From: Wurfbainia villosa
Lineage: Eukaryota; Streptophyta; Magnoliopsida; Zingiberales; Zingiberaceae
Length of the DNA: 64,000 nucleotides
Direction: 5' to 3'
Assembly (NCBI GenBank): GCA_025175895.1
Contig: CM046003.1
Location: 93,571,172-93,635,171 of the forward strand
Part shown: one piece after another, positions 22,576-32,955 of the stretch
Numbering within the stretch: the stretch's first letter is position 1
Layout: every line of letters starts with the position of its first letter
Notes under the pieces: model-generated
Database searches by the model: none
The model's input: the letters and a program-made list of their open reading frames with translations, nothing else
Told to the model about the DNA's origin: nothing
Translations under genes and position numbers: made by a program

Positions 22576-24288
22576 ATTGAGTTTGAAGAAAAATTAGGAT
22601 GGGACATCAACACCCCAATTCCATACGCGCTCTATGGACGAGAAGGCTTCAATTCATGGAAGGAAATGATTGAAGACTTCATTATGATGAGGGACTTCGA
22701 AGAATGGTCCGCCTTGATGGAAGGATTTGAGTATCCGAGAGGGCCAAAGGGAGGTTTCCTCAAATTGAAGAAGTGGACCAGGGAACAAATCCAAGAATTC
22801 GAGAAAAACAAGAAGGTAATAAAATTCTGGGTTGATTTGTTTCCTAATGATATCTTGTGTAGCTTAGGTGGATACAAGGATGCCAAGGAGCTTTGGAGCG
22901 AGTTGGCAAAATATTATAAAGACCCATCATCGGTTTAATTGGACAAGGAGAACGAAGAAGCAAGCTCTTACTCACTAGAAAGTGAGGATTCGAAAGTTGA
23001 AGAGGAGTCGACAACTGGGTTGATAGAAGAGCTTGAGGAGTCGGAAGTTGAGAAGGAGTCAACTTCCTGATCGATGGAAGAGGAAGAAATAAAGGAAGCC
23101 TCCACCTCTAAGATTGAGGGGGAGGAAGTTAGATCACCAGAGCCGAAACAAAATCAAGAAGAACCATCAACATCTGAAAGAGATGAATAAGCCTAAACTT
23201 CCACCACCACCCTAGGTAACTCGAGCATTTCAATTAAAAATAAAAATCATATCATATGCTTTGAGTGTAGGGAACCCGGGCACTATAAGAGCAAGTGCCC
23301 TAAGAAGGTCAAGAAAAGTCAACCGGCACCAAAACCTCAAGAAAATTCAAAGGATGTCAGAGCTAGCCACAATAAGGAAAAGCAAGGAGCATGTAATTTG
23401 CTTCAAGTGCCAACAAAAGGGGCATTATAGGAATCAATGCCCTAAGAGAAGGAAGAAGACTCAAGAGGGAGCATCACATGTAGGGGGAGACTCTAAGGCA
23501 AACCCTAAGGTAAAATTTAATAATGCACCTTCTTTAAGTAATAGACAAAAGCATGCTTTTAATTCACTTGCAATTTATCATAAAAAGCATGCTAGAAATA
23601 TGTTTTATTGCTTAGGAGCTAAACATGTTGATTGTAGGTCTAAGGACAAGTCTAGAAATAATAACTCTAGACCCATTCTACTTAGGGAGTCCATTAAAAG
23701 GGTAGAAAATCATTTAGGCATTAACCCTAAAAGGGGTAGGCATATGCCTAGAGGAAATGGTAATACCCAAAGACTAAATCAAAATTCAAAAATTAGGCAA
23801 TTATAGCTAGAAAATCAAGTTTTGAGGTCAAAACTTGAGAAAATGGAGAAGACCCTTAGGAAAATGCAAAATCAAATGCAATGGTCAAATAGTCAAAGTC
23901 AAGGACCTAAGAGACAAGAATCATCCAAGGGCAAGAAAGGTTTGGGTCACAAACCTAAGCCCAAAGAAATTTACCATAATGTTCCATTCGATTATGGAAC
24001 TAGTACTAGGTCTAGGAAAACCAAGGTCACAAGGGAGGTCATCCCTAGAGTTGACCATGGTAGGTGTCTAGTATCTAAGGTTTCAAAGAAACCTAAGGAA
24101 GCCACTAAGAAGGTTATAAGGGGAGTCACCCCTAGAGTTAACCTAGGCAAGACCCAAATGACCAACGCTACCAAGCCTAGAAGGGTCATTAGGAGGGTAT
24201 CTAGGGAGGTCATCCCTAAGAAATACCTAGTAAACCCAAGGAGCTCCAATAGGTATTGAGTTCCTAGGAGTGTGATCGATTCACGCTA
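22576..24288 (+). pseudogene. Family G copy G3: gag-like pseudogene
   Basis: The start codon is ATT (22576) where other copies have ATG. In-frame stops occur after SSV (about 22936), near 23068, 23188 and 23804, and at 24258 inside the terminal motif (NRY stop VPRSVIDSR). Open pieces are 22666-22938, 23261-23806 and 23822-24259. Both zinc knuckles are intact in sequence (CFECREPGHYKSKC near 23260 and CFKCQQKGHYRNQC near 23400), unlike in copies G1, G2 and G4. The coiled coil and basic tail are recognisable. This copy cannot make full gag. Confidence 0.85.
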
Positions 24289-25681
24289 AATGGGTTAGGT
24301 TGTGCTAACTTTAAACGGATGGGTAGTTAACCTAATCAAGGTAAAGGTGGCACTTTAGATCATTTTCAAAGTTATGAGTACCTTGGAAATAAGTTTGATC
24401 TTGTATCCTAAAGGATTTTAGGATGTGCCAATATATTTTGAGAAGTTTGATAAATTAATCAAATTGGCACAAATTAGGTTTAGAGGTCTTGGTGTGTCAT
24501 TTTAGATTTTTGGTACACTTGGGAGATAAGTGGTAATATGGAAAAATAAATCTAATCCTAACAAATGGCAACAAATATTAAAATTTAGGTATTCTTATGC
24601 CTTACATCTTATTTTTCATGTCTTGATTGTCATATATCATGTCATGACATCATATTCATTTAAATCATATAAAATGTCATGATTAATGTCTAGGGTTTAG
24701 TTTTGTGTCATGTATGTTTAGTTTTTATTTATATGTCATGACATCATGATTATTGGCACATGTTTTATTTATGCAATCATTTATGTCATAATCATCATTC
24801 ATGCATTAATAAAATTGAGTTAAGGACTATAGCATGACTTGAAGTCCCATGTATAAGGGAATCAAGTAGTGTTGCCTTAGAAAATGCATGAGGCCTTAAA
24901 TTAGGATGAACAAAACTCACATCTCACATAAAATTGACATGTGTGTGTTTTCAAACACCTTAGACACATGTGAGATGCTAGGAAATGAGTTAAGTTCAAG
25001 GTGCATAGTTCTTGCATCAAGATGAACTCAAACTCATCATATACCATGGGTGGATCATTGGGAAAGCTAATGTGAAAGTCATGTGTATTGAGCCCATTGA
25101 TCATGATCCAATATAGGTTTTCAAAAACATTTTAAAATAATTTTAGAAAACCTTGGTGAAGTCTATCTTTTAATAGCAATCACCATTGAGAGAGTTGATA
25201 CAAAGTAGGGCCAAAATATTAAACATTTCAATGATTTTGAACTTTGTGTCAATCTCATTATTTTATGGGTATTTTATTTTTCAAATATTTTTCACCCATA
25301 ATTTTTTACATAAGTATTATACATATGAATTTTTATGATTTTTTGATTTATGTATAATTACTTATGATTTCTGAATTCCATTTCTGATTATTGATATTCT
25401 ACATTTATAGAAATCAATTGACTGCTGCTTATGGCAGTCGACTGGCGTCAAGGGTAGTTGACTGTTGGTTGTCAGAGTCGACTATCAGGCCTAATTTCGG
25501 ATAAACAAGGTTTGTTTAGCCTGATTTCAGCTATGTTAGGCTATCCTAACTGCTCCTAGCCCTAGAATATGCTTTGGAAAGCATTGGAAAGGGTAAAAAT
25601 CCATTGGATATGGATTAGGAGAGTTATTTGGGTGTGTATCAATTTTAAGGTGTGTGAAAGTTCAAGTTTGAACTTTTGACC
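24289..25681 (+). other. Family G copy G3: post-gag non-coding region, first part
   Basis: Same blocks as in the other copies, including ATGTCATGACATCAT palindromes (about 24636 and 24735), ACTCACATCTCAC (about 24914) and CAGTCGACTG-type palindromes (25413-25490). It breaks at TTTTGACC (25681), where copy G4 inserted, and resumes after 32542 with TGACCTTCATTTTGATGG. Confidence 0.8.
25677..25681. repeat. Target-site duplication TGACC, left copy
   Basis: TGACC is repeated at 32543-32547, directly outside both ends of copy G4. Confidence 0.9.
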
Positions 25682-27341
25682 TGTTGGTGCAATCGGCTCA
25701 GGTCACGATTGACCAGACTCGAGTTTGACTCGAGTGATGTTTTGATGTTTGACATAGGATGTTTGACAAAGTGGTTTGACATTGATGTTGGACATTGATG
25801 TCGGTTAATATGTTGGGGAGATTGTTGGAGCAATCGACCCGGGTCATGTTTGACCGGACTCGAGTTTGACTCGAGGTAGACTTTGATGGTTGACTAGGGT
25901 TGACCATGTGATTAAGGGAAAGTCCAAGCATGGGTCTTGGCAAGGTAAAGTCCAAGTCATGGGTACTTGGCATGGAAAGTCCAAGTGGGACACTTGGCAT
26001 TTGGGAAAATCCAAGTCTTGAGTACTTGGCATGTAAAGTCCAACATGGGTTGGCAAGGGAAAATCCAAGTCTTTAGTACTTGGCATGTAAAGTCCAACAT
26101 GGGTTGGCAAGGGAAAGTCCAAGCATGGTCTTGGCATGGAAAGTCCAACATGGGTTGGAAAGGGAAAGTCAAAGCTTGAGTCTTGGCATTTGAGAAGTCC
26201 AAAGGGATTGATATTGGCGGCATAAAGTTCAAGGGTGAAGTCTTGGCAGCATAAGTCCAATGGTTGGCGGCGTAAAGTCCAAGCGGAGTCTTGGCGGCGT
26301 AAGTCCAATATGCCTTGGCGGTGTAGACACCGTTAGCATGACATAGCCGAAGGAAGCACCTGGAGGCTAACGCGATAGATGAACAAGTCATGGATGACTT
26401 GGAGGGATCCGAGAGGCGTGAGGCTAATGGAGGTGGCTAGAAGCCTTAGGTCTAGGTTAAGGGTAGTCTAGCAAGTATGGGGGCACCATACTTGGGTTAA
26501 AACCTCATTTTTGAGGTTGGCAGTCGACTGGCATTATGGCCGGTTCGACTGCCATGAGTCGACTCGAGTTCGACTGCCAGTTAAGAGCTAGAACTGCTCT
26601 GCAGTCGACTGCTCATTGGAGCAGTCGACTGATGTCGATGGCAGTCGACTACCAAGGGACGGCAGTCAACTGCCAGCTGAGTGTCGAGCACAGAACACTC
26701 CGTAACCGACTGGTCAGTCGACTGCCAAGAGATCCGTTGGAGTTTTTCCAGCGTGGATCGAGCCGTTGTCTCATGACAACAGTGGCATCAGTCGACTGGT
26801 GACTTATGGCAGTCGACTGATCGGCGGAAATCCAGCCCGATGCAGGTTAAAAAGTAGTTGTTCGTGGGAGGATTGAAGCAAGGGTTTTCTTGGGCGATTT
26901 GAAGGGGAATTGTTGGTGTCCTTCAAGGCTAGTCCAAGGCAACCAAAGACCAAGCAACCAAAGTGCTCTTGTAAAGTAGTTTTCTTTATTTGCATTGTAT
27001 TTCACTATTGTATTTGCTTGTATCCAGTTAGATTATTGTTGTAATCTTTTGTACGAGGTTTCTCCGCCTCCGACTTATGTCGAGAAGGAGTATTTGTGAT
27101 TAGTGATTGCATTGGCGTCGCTAGAGCTCTTTAGAGCTCAATCCGTGGAGTATGAACCGTTCGGTTCCGAACCACGTTATATCTTTGTATTCGTAGTTGT
27201 TTCATTTTGTTATTGCTTTTATTATTACTATTCCGCTGCATATAACGAGTTTCGTAGAGACGATCACGATCAAATTCCATCATCGAACAAGCACGACGCT
27301 ATTCACCCCCCCCCCCTCTAGCAGGCGCACAGGTCCTAACA
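25682..27341 (+). repeat. Family G LTR D (5' LTR of G4)
   Basis: It starts TGTTGGTGCAATCGGCTC and ends GGTCCTAACA. A second start-like motif (GGGGAGAT then TGTTGGAGCAATC) sits about 140 bp in. The repeats of about 27 bp lie at 25918-26310, and CAGTCGACTG palindromes at 26520-26825, ten or so sites. The hairpin near 26762 has an altered loop (CCGTTGTCTCATGACAACAG). The TATA position reads TTAAAAAG. A C-rich run is at 27305-27316. Confidence 0.9.
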
Positions 27342-27343
27342 AG

Positions 27344-27355
27344 TGGTATCAGAGC
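27344..27355 (+). other. Primer-binding site of copy G4
   Basis: TGGTATCAGAGC lies 2 nt after LTR D; complementary to initiator tRNA-Met. Confidence 0.9.
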
Positions 27356-27407
27356 GAGGCCGCTCTTCTAAGTCTAACAACGAAGGGAGCAAGCTAGAGA
27401 GTAAAAG

Positions 27408-29108
27408 ATGGAAGTCCAAGAACAATTGGGTTGGGACATCAACACGCCGGTCCCGTACTCATTATATGGACAAGAAGGCTTCGATTCTTGGAAGAGAAGA
27501 ATTGAAGATTTCTTATTGATGAGGGACATTGAGGAATGGGCCATTTTAATGGAAGGCTTTGAATTGCCAAGAGGACCCAGAGGAGGATGTCTCAAGAAGA
27601 AAAGATGGACTCAAGACCAACTTCAAAAATCCGAAATCAATGACAAGGTAATCGATATGATAGTTAATTTAATACCTAACGAATTATTGTCCAAGATAGG
27701 TGAAGTTCTAGATGCCAAGGAGCTATGGGAAAAATTAGTCAAGCTCCATGAAGAATCATCCATGGCCCAAGAAGGAGAAAGCTCATCCTCACAAGAAAGT
27801 GAGGATTCGGAGGTTGATAGGGAATCAACTTCTGGATCAGTGGAAGAGGAGATGGAAGAAGTAGAAGAAACCTCCACCTCTAGGATTGAGGGGGAGGAAA
27901 GAATTTCCACTCCGGAGCAACAAGAAGAACCTTCCACATCCGGTCAAGATGAAGAAGTTTCAATTCCAACACCTACCATCACCATAGGTAACTCAAACAT
28001 ATCAATTTGTAATAAAAATTATATCATATGTTTTGAGTGTAGGGAAGCCGGGCACTACAAAAGCAAGTGCCCAAAGAAGATTAGGAAATCTCCTCCGGCA
28101 CCAAGAGTCAAGGATGCCGGTTCCCCAAGTCAAAAGAGCAAGGAGCATGTTATATGCTTCAAGTGCAATTCAAAAGGATATTATAGGAATCAATGTCCTA
28201 GGGGGAGGAAGAAGACCCAAGAGGGAGTTTCACAAGTAGGGGGAGCCACTAAGGCTAACCCTAAGATATATTTTAGTAATGCTCTTTCTAATTCTTATAG
28301 TCAAAAGCATGCTAGAAATTTTAACTCTCTTTCAATTTATGAAAAGCATGCTAATAGGAACAAATACTTTTGTTTAGGAGCTAAGAATATCCACTTAGCT
28401 AATAAGGAGAAATTTGGGACTAATGTCCCTAAAAATAATTTATCTAAGGACAAACCTAGGTCAAATAACTCTAGACCAATTCTACCTAGGGAGACAATTA
28501 GGAAGGTACAAGAACATCTAGGTCTAAACCCTAAATGGACTAGGCACATGCCTAGGAAGAATCATGCCCATGGTTTAAATCAAAATTCTAAAATTGGGCA
28601 ATTAGAAAAGGAAAATCAAGTCTTGAGGTCAAGGTTTGAAAATATGGAGAAGACCCTTGCAAAAATGCAAAATCAATTTCAAGGGTCAAGAAGTCAACAT
28701 TTAGGGTTTAGAAGTCAAAGCCTAGGGTCAAATGGTCAAAAATCAAGGCCTAGGAAACTAGATTCATCCAAGGGCAAACCTAAGCCCAAGGAAACCTATC
28801 ACAATGTTCCATTTGATTATGGAACTAAACCTAGGAAAACCAAGGTTATTAGGGAAGTTATCCCTAAGAGTAACCATGGTAAGTGCCTAGTGGCTAGGGT
28901 TTCTAGGAAACCTAGGGTGGTCACTAAGAAGGTTGCAAGGGAAGTTACCCCTAGAGTCAACTATGGCAAGACCCAAATGACCAAGGCTAATAAGCCTAGA
29001 AGGGTCATTAGGAAGGTATCTAGGGAGGTTATCCCTAAGGAATACCTAATAAACCCTAGGAGCTCAAATTGGTTTTGGGTTCCTAAGAGCGTGATTGATT
29101 CACGCTAG
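27408..29108 (+). CDS. Family G gag-like protein, 566 aa, intact ORF (copy G4)
   Basis: The ATG at 27408 follows the PBS by about 50 nt and is the first good start. Residues about 5-120 resemble the UBN2-type gag domain (YSLYGQEGFDSWKRRIEDFL). Residues 120-195 are Glu/Ser-rich. Knuckle 1 is C208-C211-H216-C221. Knuckle 2 is C250-C253-Y258-C263, with Tyr in place of His, which should weaken zinc binding. A coiled coil (QLEKENQVLRSRFENMEKTL) lies near 400-425, and the last 120 residues are strongly basic. The C-terminus ...NPRSSNWFWVPKSVIDSR recurs in the copies. I infer an RNA-binding particle protein supplied by a non-autonomous SIRE-like element; alternatively it is simply a slightly decayed gag. 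Confidence 0.85.
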   Translation: MEVQEQLGWDINTPVPYSLYGQEGFDSWKRRIEDFLLMRDIEEWAILMEGFELPRGPRGGCLKKKRWTQDQLQKSEINDKVIDMIVNLIPNELLSKIGEVLDAKELWEKLVKLHEESSMAQEGESSSSQESEDSEVDRESTSGSVEEEMEEVEETSTSRIEGEERISTPEQQEEPSTSGQDEEVSIPTPTITIGNSNISICNKNYIICFECREAGHYKSKCPKKIRKSPPAPRVKDAGSPSQKSKEHVICFKCNSKGYYRNQCPRGRKKTQEGVSQVGGATKANPKIYFSNALSNSYSQKHARNFNSLSIYEKHANRNKYFCLGAKNIHLANKEKFGTNVPKNNLSKDKPRSNNSRPILPRETIRKVQEHLGLNPKWTRHMPRKNHAHGLNQNSKIGQLEKENQVLRSRFENMEKTLAKMQNQFQGSRSQHLGFRSQSLGSNGQKSRPRKLDSSKGKPKPKETYHNVPFDYGTKPRKTKVIREVIPKSNHGKCLVARVSRKPRVVTKKVAREVTPRVNYGKTQMTKANKPRRVIRKVSREVIPKEYLINPRSSNWFWVPKSVIDSR

Positions 29109-30918
29109 ATGGGGTTCGGGTGTGCCAACCTTGATTGGATGGGTAGTTAACTCAACCATGACAAAGGTGGCACCTTAGGTCATTTTCAAGGTTTTTGGTA
29201 CCTTGGAAATAGGGTTGATATTTAATCCTAAAAGAATTTAGGAGGTGCCAATATTATTTGAGAAGTTTGATAAAATGATCAAATTGGCACAATCTAGGCT
29301 TAAAGGTTAGTGTGTCATTTTGGATTTTTGGCACACTAGGGAGATTAATGATAATATGGCAAAATATATCTAATTATATCAAATGGCAATTAATATTAAA
29401 ATTTAGGTATTACTATACCTATACTTTTTATTTACCTTGATTTGTTTGCCATATGCCGTGACATGACATCATGTTTATTTTCATCACTTATATGTCATGA
29501 TCATGTTTAGAAATTAGGATTAATGTCATGTGCTTTAGATTTATATCATATGTCATGACATCATGATCATTGGACATTTCTTTATTTTGCTATCATTATG
29601 CCATGGTCATTTCATGCATTTAAATTGATTAAAATTGAATTAAGGATAATGGCATGACTTGGAGTTCAAAACCCTAGATTAGGGAGAACAAAACCCACAT
29701 CTCACATCCAATTGACATGTATGTGTATTTATACACCCTAGATACATGTGAGATACTAGGATATGGTTTAAGTTCAAGGTGCATAGTTTTTGCATCTAGA
29801 TGAACTAAAACTCATCTTTAACCAACAAGTGGATCATTGGGAAAGCATGTATACAAGTCATGTACATAGAGCCCAAGGAATATGATCCAAAATAGGTTTT
29901 CAAAAACATTTTGAAATCAATTTAGAAAACCTTGGTGAAGTCTATCTTTTGATAGCAATCACTAATGATGAAGTTGATACAAAGTAAGCTAAAACATTGA
30001 AGTTTTTCTTCACTTTTGGATTTTGTATCAATCTCGATATTTTATGGGTAAAATATTTTTCAAATATTTTTTACCGATTGTATTGACTATAAGTAATATA
30101 CGTATCAAATTTCGTGATTTTTCGATATACATAGAATTACTTATGCTTTTTCAAAATTCGATTCTATAGCTGAAATTCGAGAATTTGATTATCGATCGGC
30201 CTGCCGATGGCGATCGGTGATGGAAGTTGATCGATTCTTGTAGAGTCATTGCTAGGTCTGATTTCGGGTTAACAAGGTTTGTTTAGCTCAATTTCAGTCA
30301 TTGTAAAGGTCCCTAACCACTCCTAACCCTAGGATATGCTTTAGGAAGCATTATAAAGGGTGAATATCCATTGGATATGCATTAGGAGAGGTGTTAGGTC
30401 AAAGTATCAAATTTAGGGTGTGGAAAGTTCAAGTTTGAACTTAGACCCTTAATTTTGATGGTTTAGAGTTTATATTGGCTTAGGGACTTCCCAAGGACAT
30501 TGTTGGTGCAATGGTCAAGGGGGAGCAAGCCTTTAGGGGGAGTTATCCATCTTGGGATGATGGATGTGTTTCTCTTCTTGAATGGGGAGAAGTTATTGGG
30601 AGAGTATCATCAATTGGGAAAATTTATTGGATTTTGAGAAACCCAATTTGGAAATTGGGAGAGAGTATAGGATTGCCTCTCTTGAGTGATATGGGACTTA
30701 TCACTAGGAAGAGTGTAGGCATCCTAAGTATTTTTGGATCAAGAGGGAGATTGTAAGATCTCATTGGAACATGAGACATTGACCTCCTTGGAGAGAGAAC
30801 CTTTTTAATGTGTCAAAAAGGGGGAGAGTAAAATTACCAATTTGGAAAATTGGTAAGGGAATTTGAGTTAGGGGCCTAACTCAAAGTTTATTTTGTCAAA
30901 CATCAAGAAGGGGGAGAT
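29109..30918 (+). other. Family G copy G4: post-gag non-coding region with polypurine tract
   Basis: 1.8 kb without an ORF of substance. Blocks conserved in other copies: GACATGACATCATG (about 29460) and ATGTCATGACATCATGATCATTGG (about 29550), ACCCACATCTCAC (about 29692), a GATAGCAATCAC block (29952), a CGATCG-rich patch (30190-30240), an internal TTGTTGGTGCAATGG motif with GGGGGAG runs (about 30500-30545), and the polypurine tract AAGAAGGGGGAGAT (30905-30918). Confidence 0.8.
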
Positions 30919-32542
30919 TGTTGGTGCAATCGGCTCAGGTCACGATTGACCAGACTCGAGTTTGACTCGAGTGATGTTTTGATGTTTGACATAGGATGTT
31001 TGACAAAGTGGTTTGACATTGATGTTGACCATTGATGTCGGTTAATATGTTGGGGAGATTGTTGGAGCAATTGACTCGGGTCATGTTTGACCGAACTCGA
31101 GTTTGACTCGAGGGAGACTTTGATGGTTGACTAGGGTTGACCATGTGATTAAGGGAAAGTCCCAGCATGGGTCTTGGCAAGGTAAAGTCCAAGTCATGGG
31201 TACTTGGCATAGAAAGTCCAAGTGGGACACTTGGCATTTGGGAAAATCCAAGTCTTTAGTACTTGGCATGTAAAGTCCAACATGGGTTGGCAAGGGAAAG
31301 TCCAAGTCTTGAGTACTTGGCATGTAAAGTCCAACATGGGTTGGCAAGGGAAAGTCCAAGCATGGAAAGTCCAACATGGGTTGGCAAGAGAAAGTCCAAG
31401 CTTGAGTCTTGGCATTTGAGAAGACCAAGGGGATTGATATTGGCGGCGTAAAGTTCAAGGGTGAAGTCTTGGCAGCATAAGTCCAATGGTTGGCGGCGTA
31501 AAGTCCAAGCGGAGTCTTGACGGCGTAAGTCCAATATGCCTTGGCGGTGTAGACACCATTAGCATGACATAGCCGAAGGAAGCACCTGGAGGCTAGCGCG
31601 ATGGATGAACAAGTCATGGATGACTTGGAGGGATCCGAGAGGCGTGAGGCTGATGGAGGTGGCTAGAAGGCTTAGGTCTAGGCTAAGGGTGGTCTAGCAA
31701 GTATGGAGGCACCATACTTGGGTTAAAACCTCATTTTTAAGATTGGCAGTCGACTGGCATTATGGCCGATTCGACTGTCGTGAGTCGACTCGAGTTCATT
31801 GACCGGTTAAGAGCTAGAATCGCTCGGCGCCGATCGCTCATCGAGCGATCGGCCAAGGGACGCGATCGCCACCGAGTGTCGAGCACGTAAGCGCTCAGAA
31901 TCTGGCCCGCGATCGCCAAGAGATTCGTTGGAGTTTTTCCAGCGTGGATCGAGCCGTTGTCTCATGACAATAGTGGCATCAGTCGACTGGTGACTTATGG
32001 CAGTCGACTGATCGGCGGAAATCCAGCCCGACGCAGGTTAAAAAGCAGCTGTTCGTGGGAGGATTGAAGCAAGGGTTTCCTTGGGCGATTTGAAGGGGAA
32101 TTGTTGGTGCTCTTCCAGTCCTTCAATGCTAGTCCAAGGCAACCAAAGATCAAGCAACCAAAGTGCTCTTGTAAAGTAGTTTTCTTTACTTGCATTGTAT
32201 TTCACTATTGTATTTGCTTGTATCCAGTTAGATTATTGTTGTAATCTTTTGTATGAGGTTTCTCCGCCTCCGACTTATGTCGAGAAGGAGTATTTGTGAT
32301 TAGTGATTGCATTGGCGTCGCTAGAGCTCTTTAGAGCTCGATCCGTGGAGTAGGAACCGTTCGGTTCTGAACCACATTATATCTTTGTATTTGTGGTTGT
32401 TTCATTTTGTTATTGCTTTTATTATTACTATTCCGCTGCGTATAACGAGTTTCGTAGAGACGATCACGATTAAATTCCATCATCGAACAAGCACGACGCT
32501 ATTCACCCCCCCCCCCCTCTAGCGGACGCACAGGTCCTAACA
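30919..32542 (+). repeat. Family G LTR E (3' LTR of G4)
   Basis: Starts and ends as LTR D and is nearly identical over most of its length. Two differences stand out: one or two of the about 27-bp units are lost near 31360, and a tract at about 31795-31920 has CGATCG-type palindromes where LTR D has CAGTCGACTG. C-rich run at 32505-32517. Confidence 0.9.
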
Positions 32543-32955
32543 TGACCTTCATTTTGATGGTTAGGGAGGTTATCTATCATGGGATGATGGATGTGTTCTT
32601 CATCATGAGGGGGAGAATTTTGGAAAATGGGAGAATGTGAGATGCCCAATTTGGAAATTGGGAGAGTTTGAGGATAGCCTCTCTTTAGTGATATGGAACT
32701 TATCACTAGGAAGAGTGAAGGCATCCTAGATGTTTTTGGACCAAGGGGGAGATTGTAAGATCTCATTGGGATATGAGACATTGATACTCTTGGGGAGAAC
32801 CTTTTTGATGTATGTCAAAAAGGGAAAGAATTGATTGGAAAATCAATGGGAGAATTTGAGATTATCAATTTGGGAGAATTGGTAAGGAGATTTGAGTTAG
32901 GTGGCTTAACTCAAAGGTGTTTGTGGTTTTTTTCAAACATCAAAAAGGGAGAGAT
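32543..32955 (+). other. Copy G3 post-gag region resumed: TSD TGACC (32543-32547), internal 3' end, polypurine tract
   Basis: TGACCTTCATTTTGATGG continues the G3 sequence broken at 25681. The stretch carries GGGGGAG runs and CTTTTTGATGT and ends in the polypurine tract AAAAAGGGAGAGAT (32942-32955), directly before LTR F. Confidence 0.85.

Larger units (their letters stand above)
25682..32542 (+). mobile_element. Complete gag-only LTR retrotransposon, family G copy G4 (6,861 bp)
   Basis: Two LTRs (1,660 and 1,624 bp), a perfect PBS, one uninterrupted 566-codon gag ORF, 1.8 kb of post-gag DNA, a polypurine tract and a 5-bp TSD make this the best preserved copy and the reference for the family. 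There is no protease, integrase or RT in any frame between 29108 and 30918, so movement would need enzymes from another element. It is nested in the 3' non-coding part of copy G3. Confidence 0.9.

Noticed and set aside
25844..26391. Long minus-strand open frames (144-154 codons) with repeated DFPCQ/THVGL peptides; similar ones at 31081-31617 and 62002-62619
   Set aside because: They are the reverse translation of the about 27-bp LTR repeats, recur in all LTRs, and show no start context or known domain.
26520..26830. CRISPR-like interpretation of regularly recurring palindromes in LTRs
   Set aside because: Spacing is irregular, the sequence is plant nuclear DNA with LTR context, and there are no cas genes.
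27623..27937. Minus-strand Ser-rich frame opposite G4 gag
   Set aside because: Shadow of the Glu/Ser-rich gag segment.
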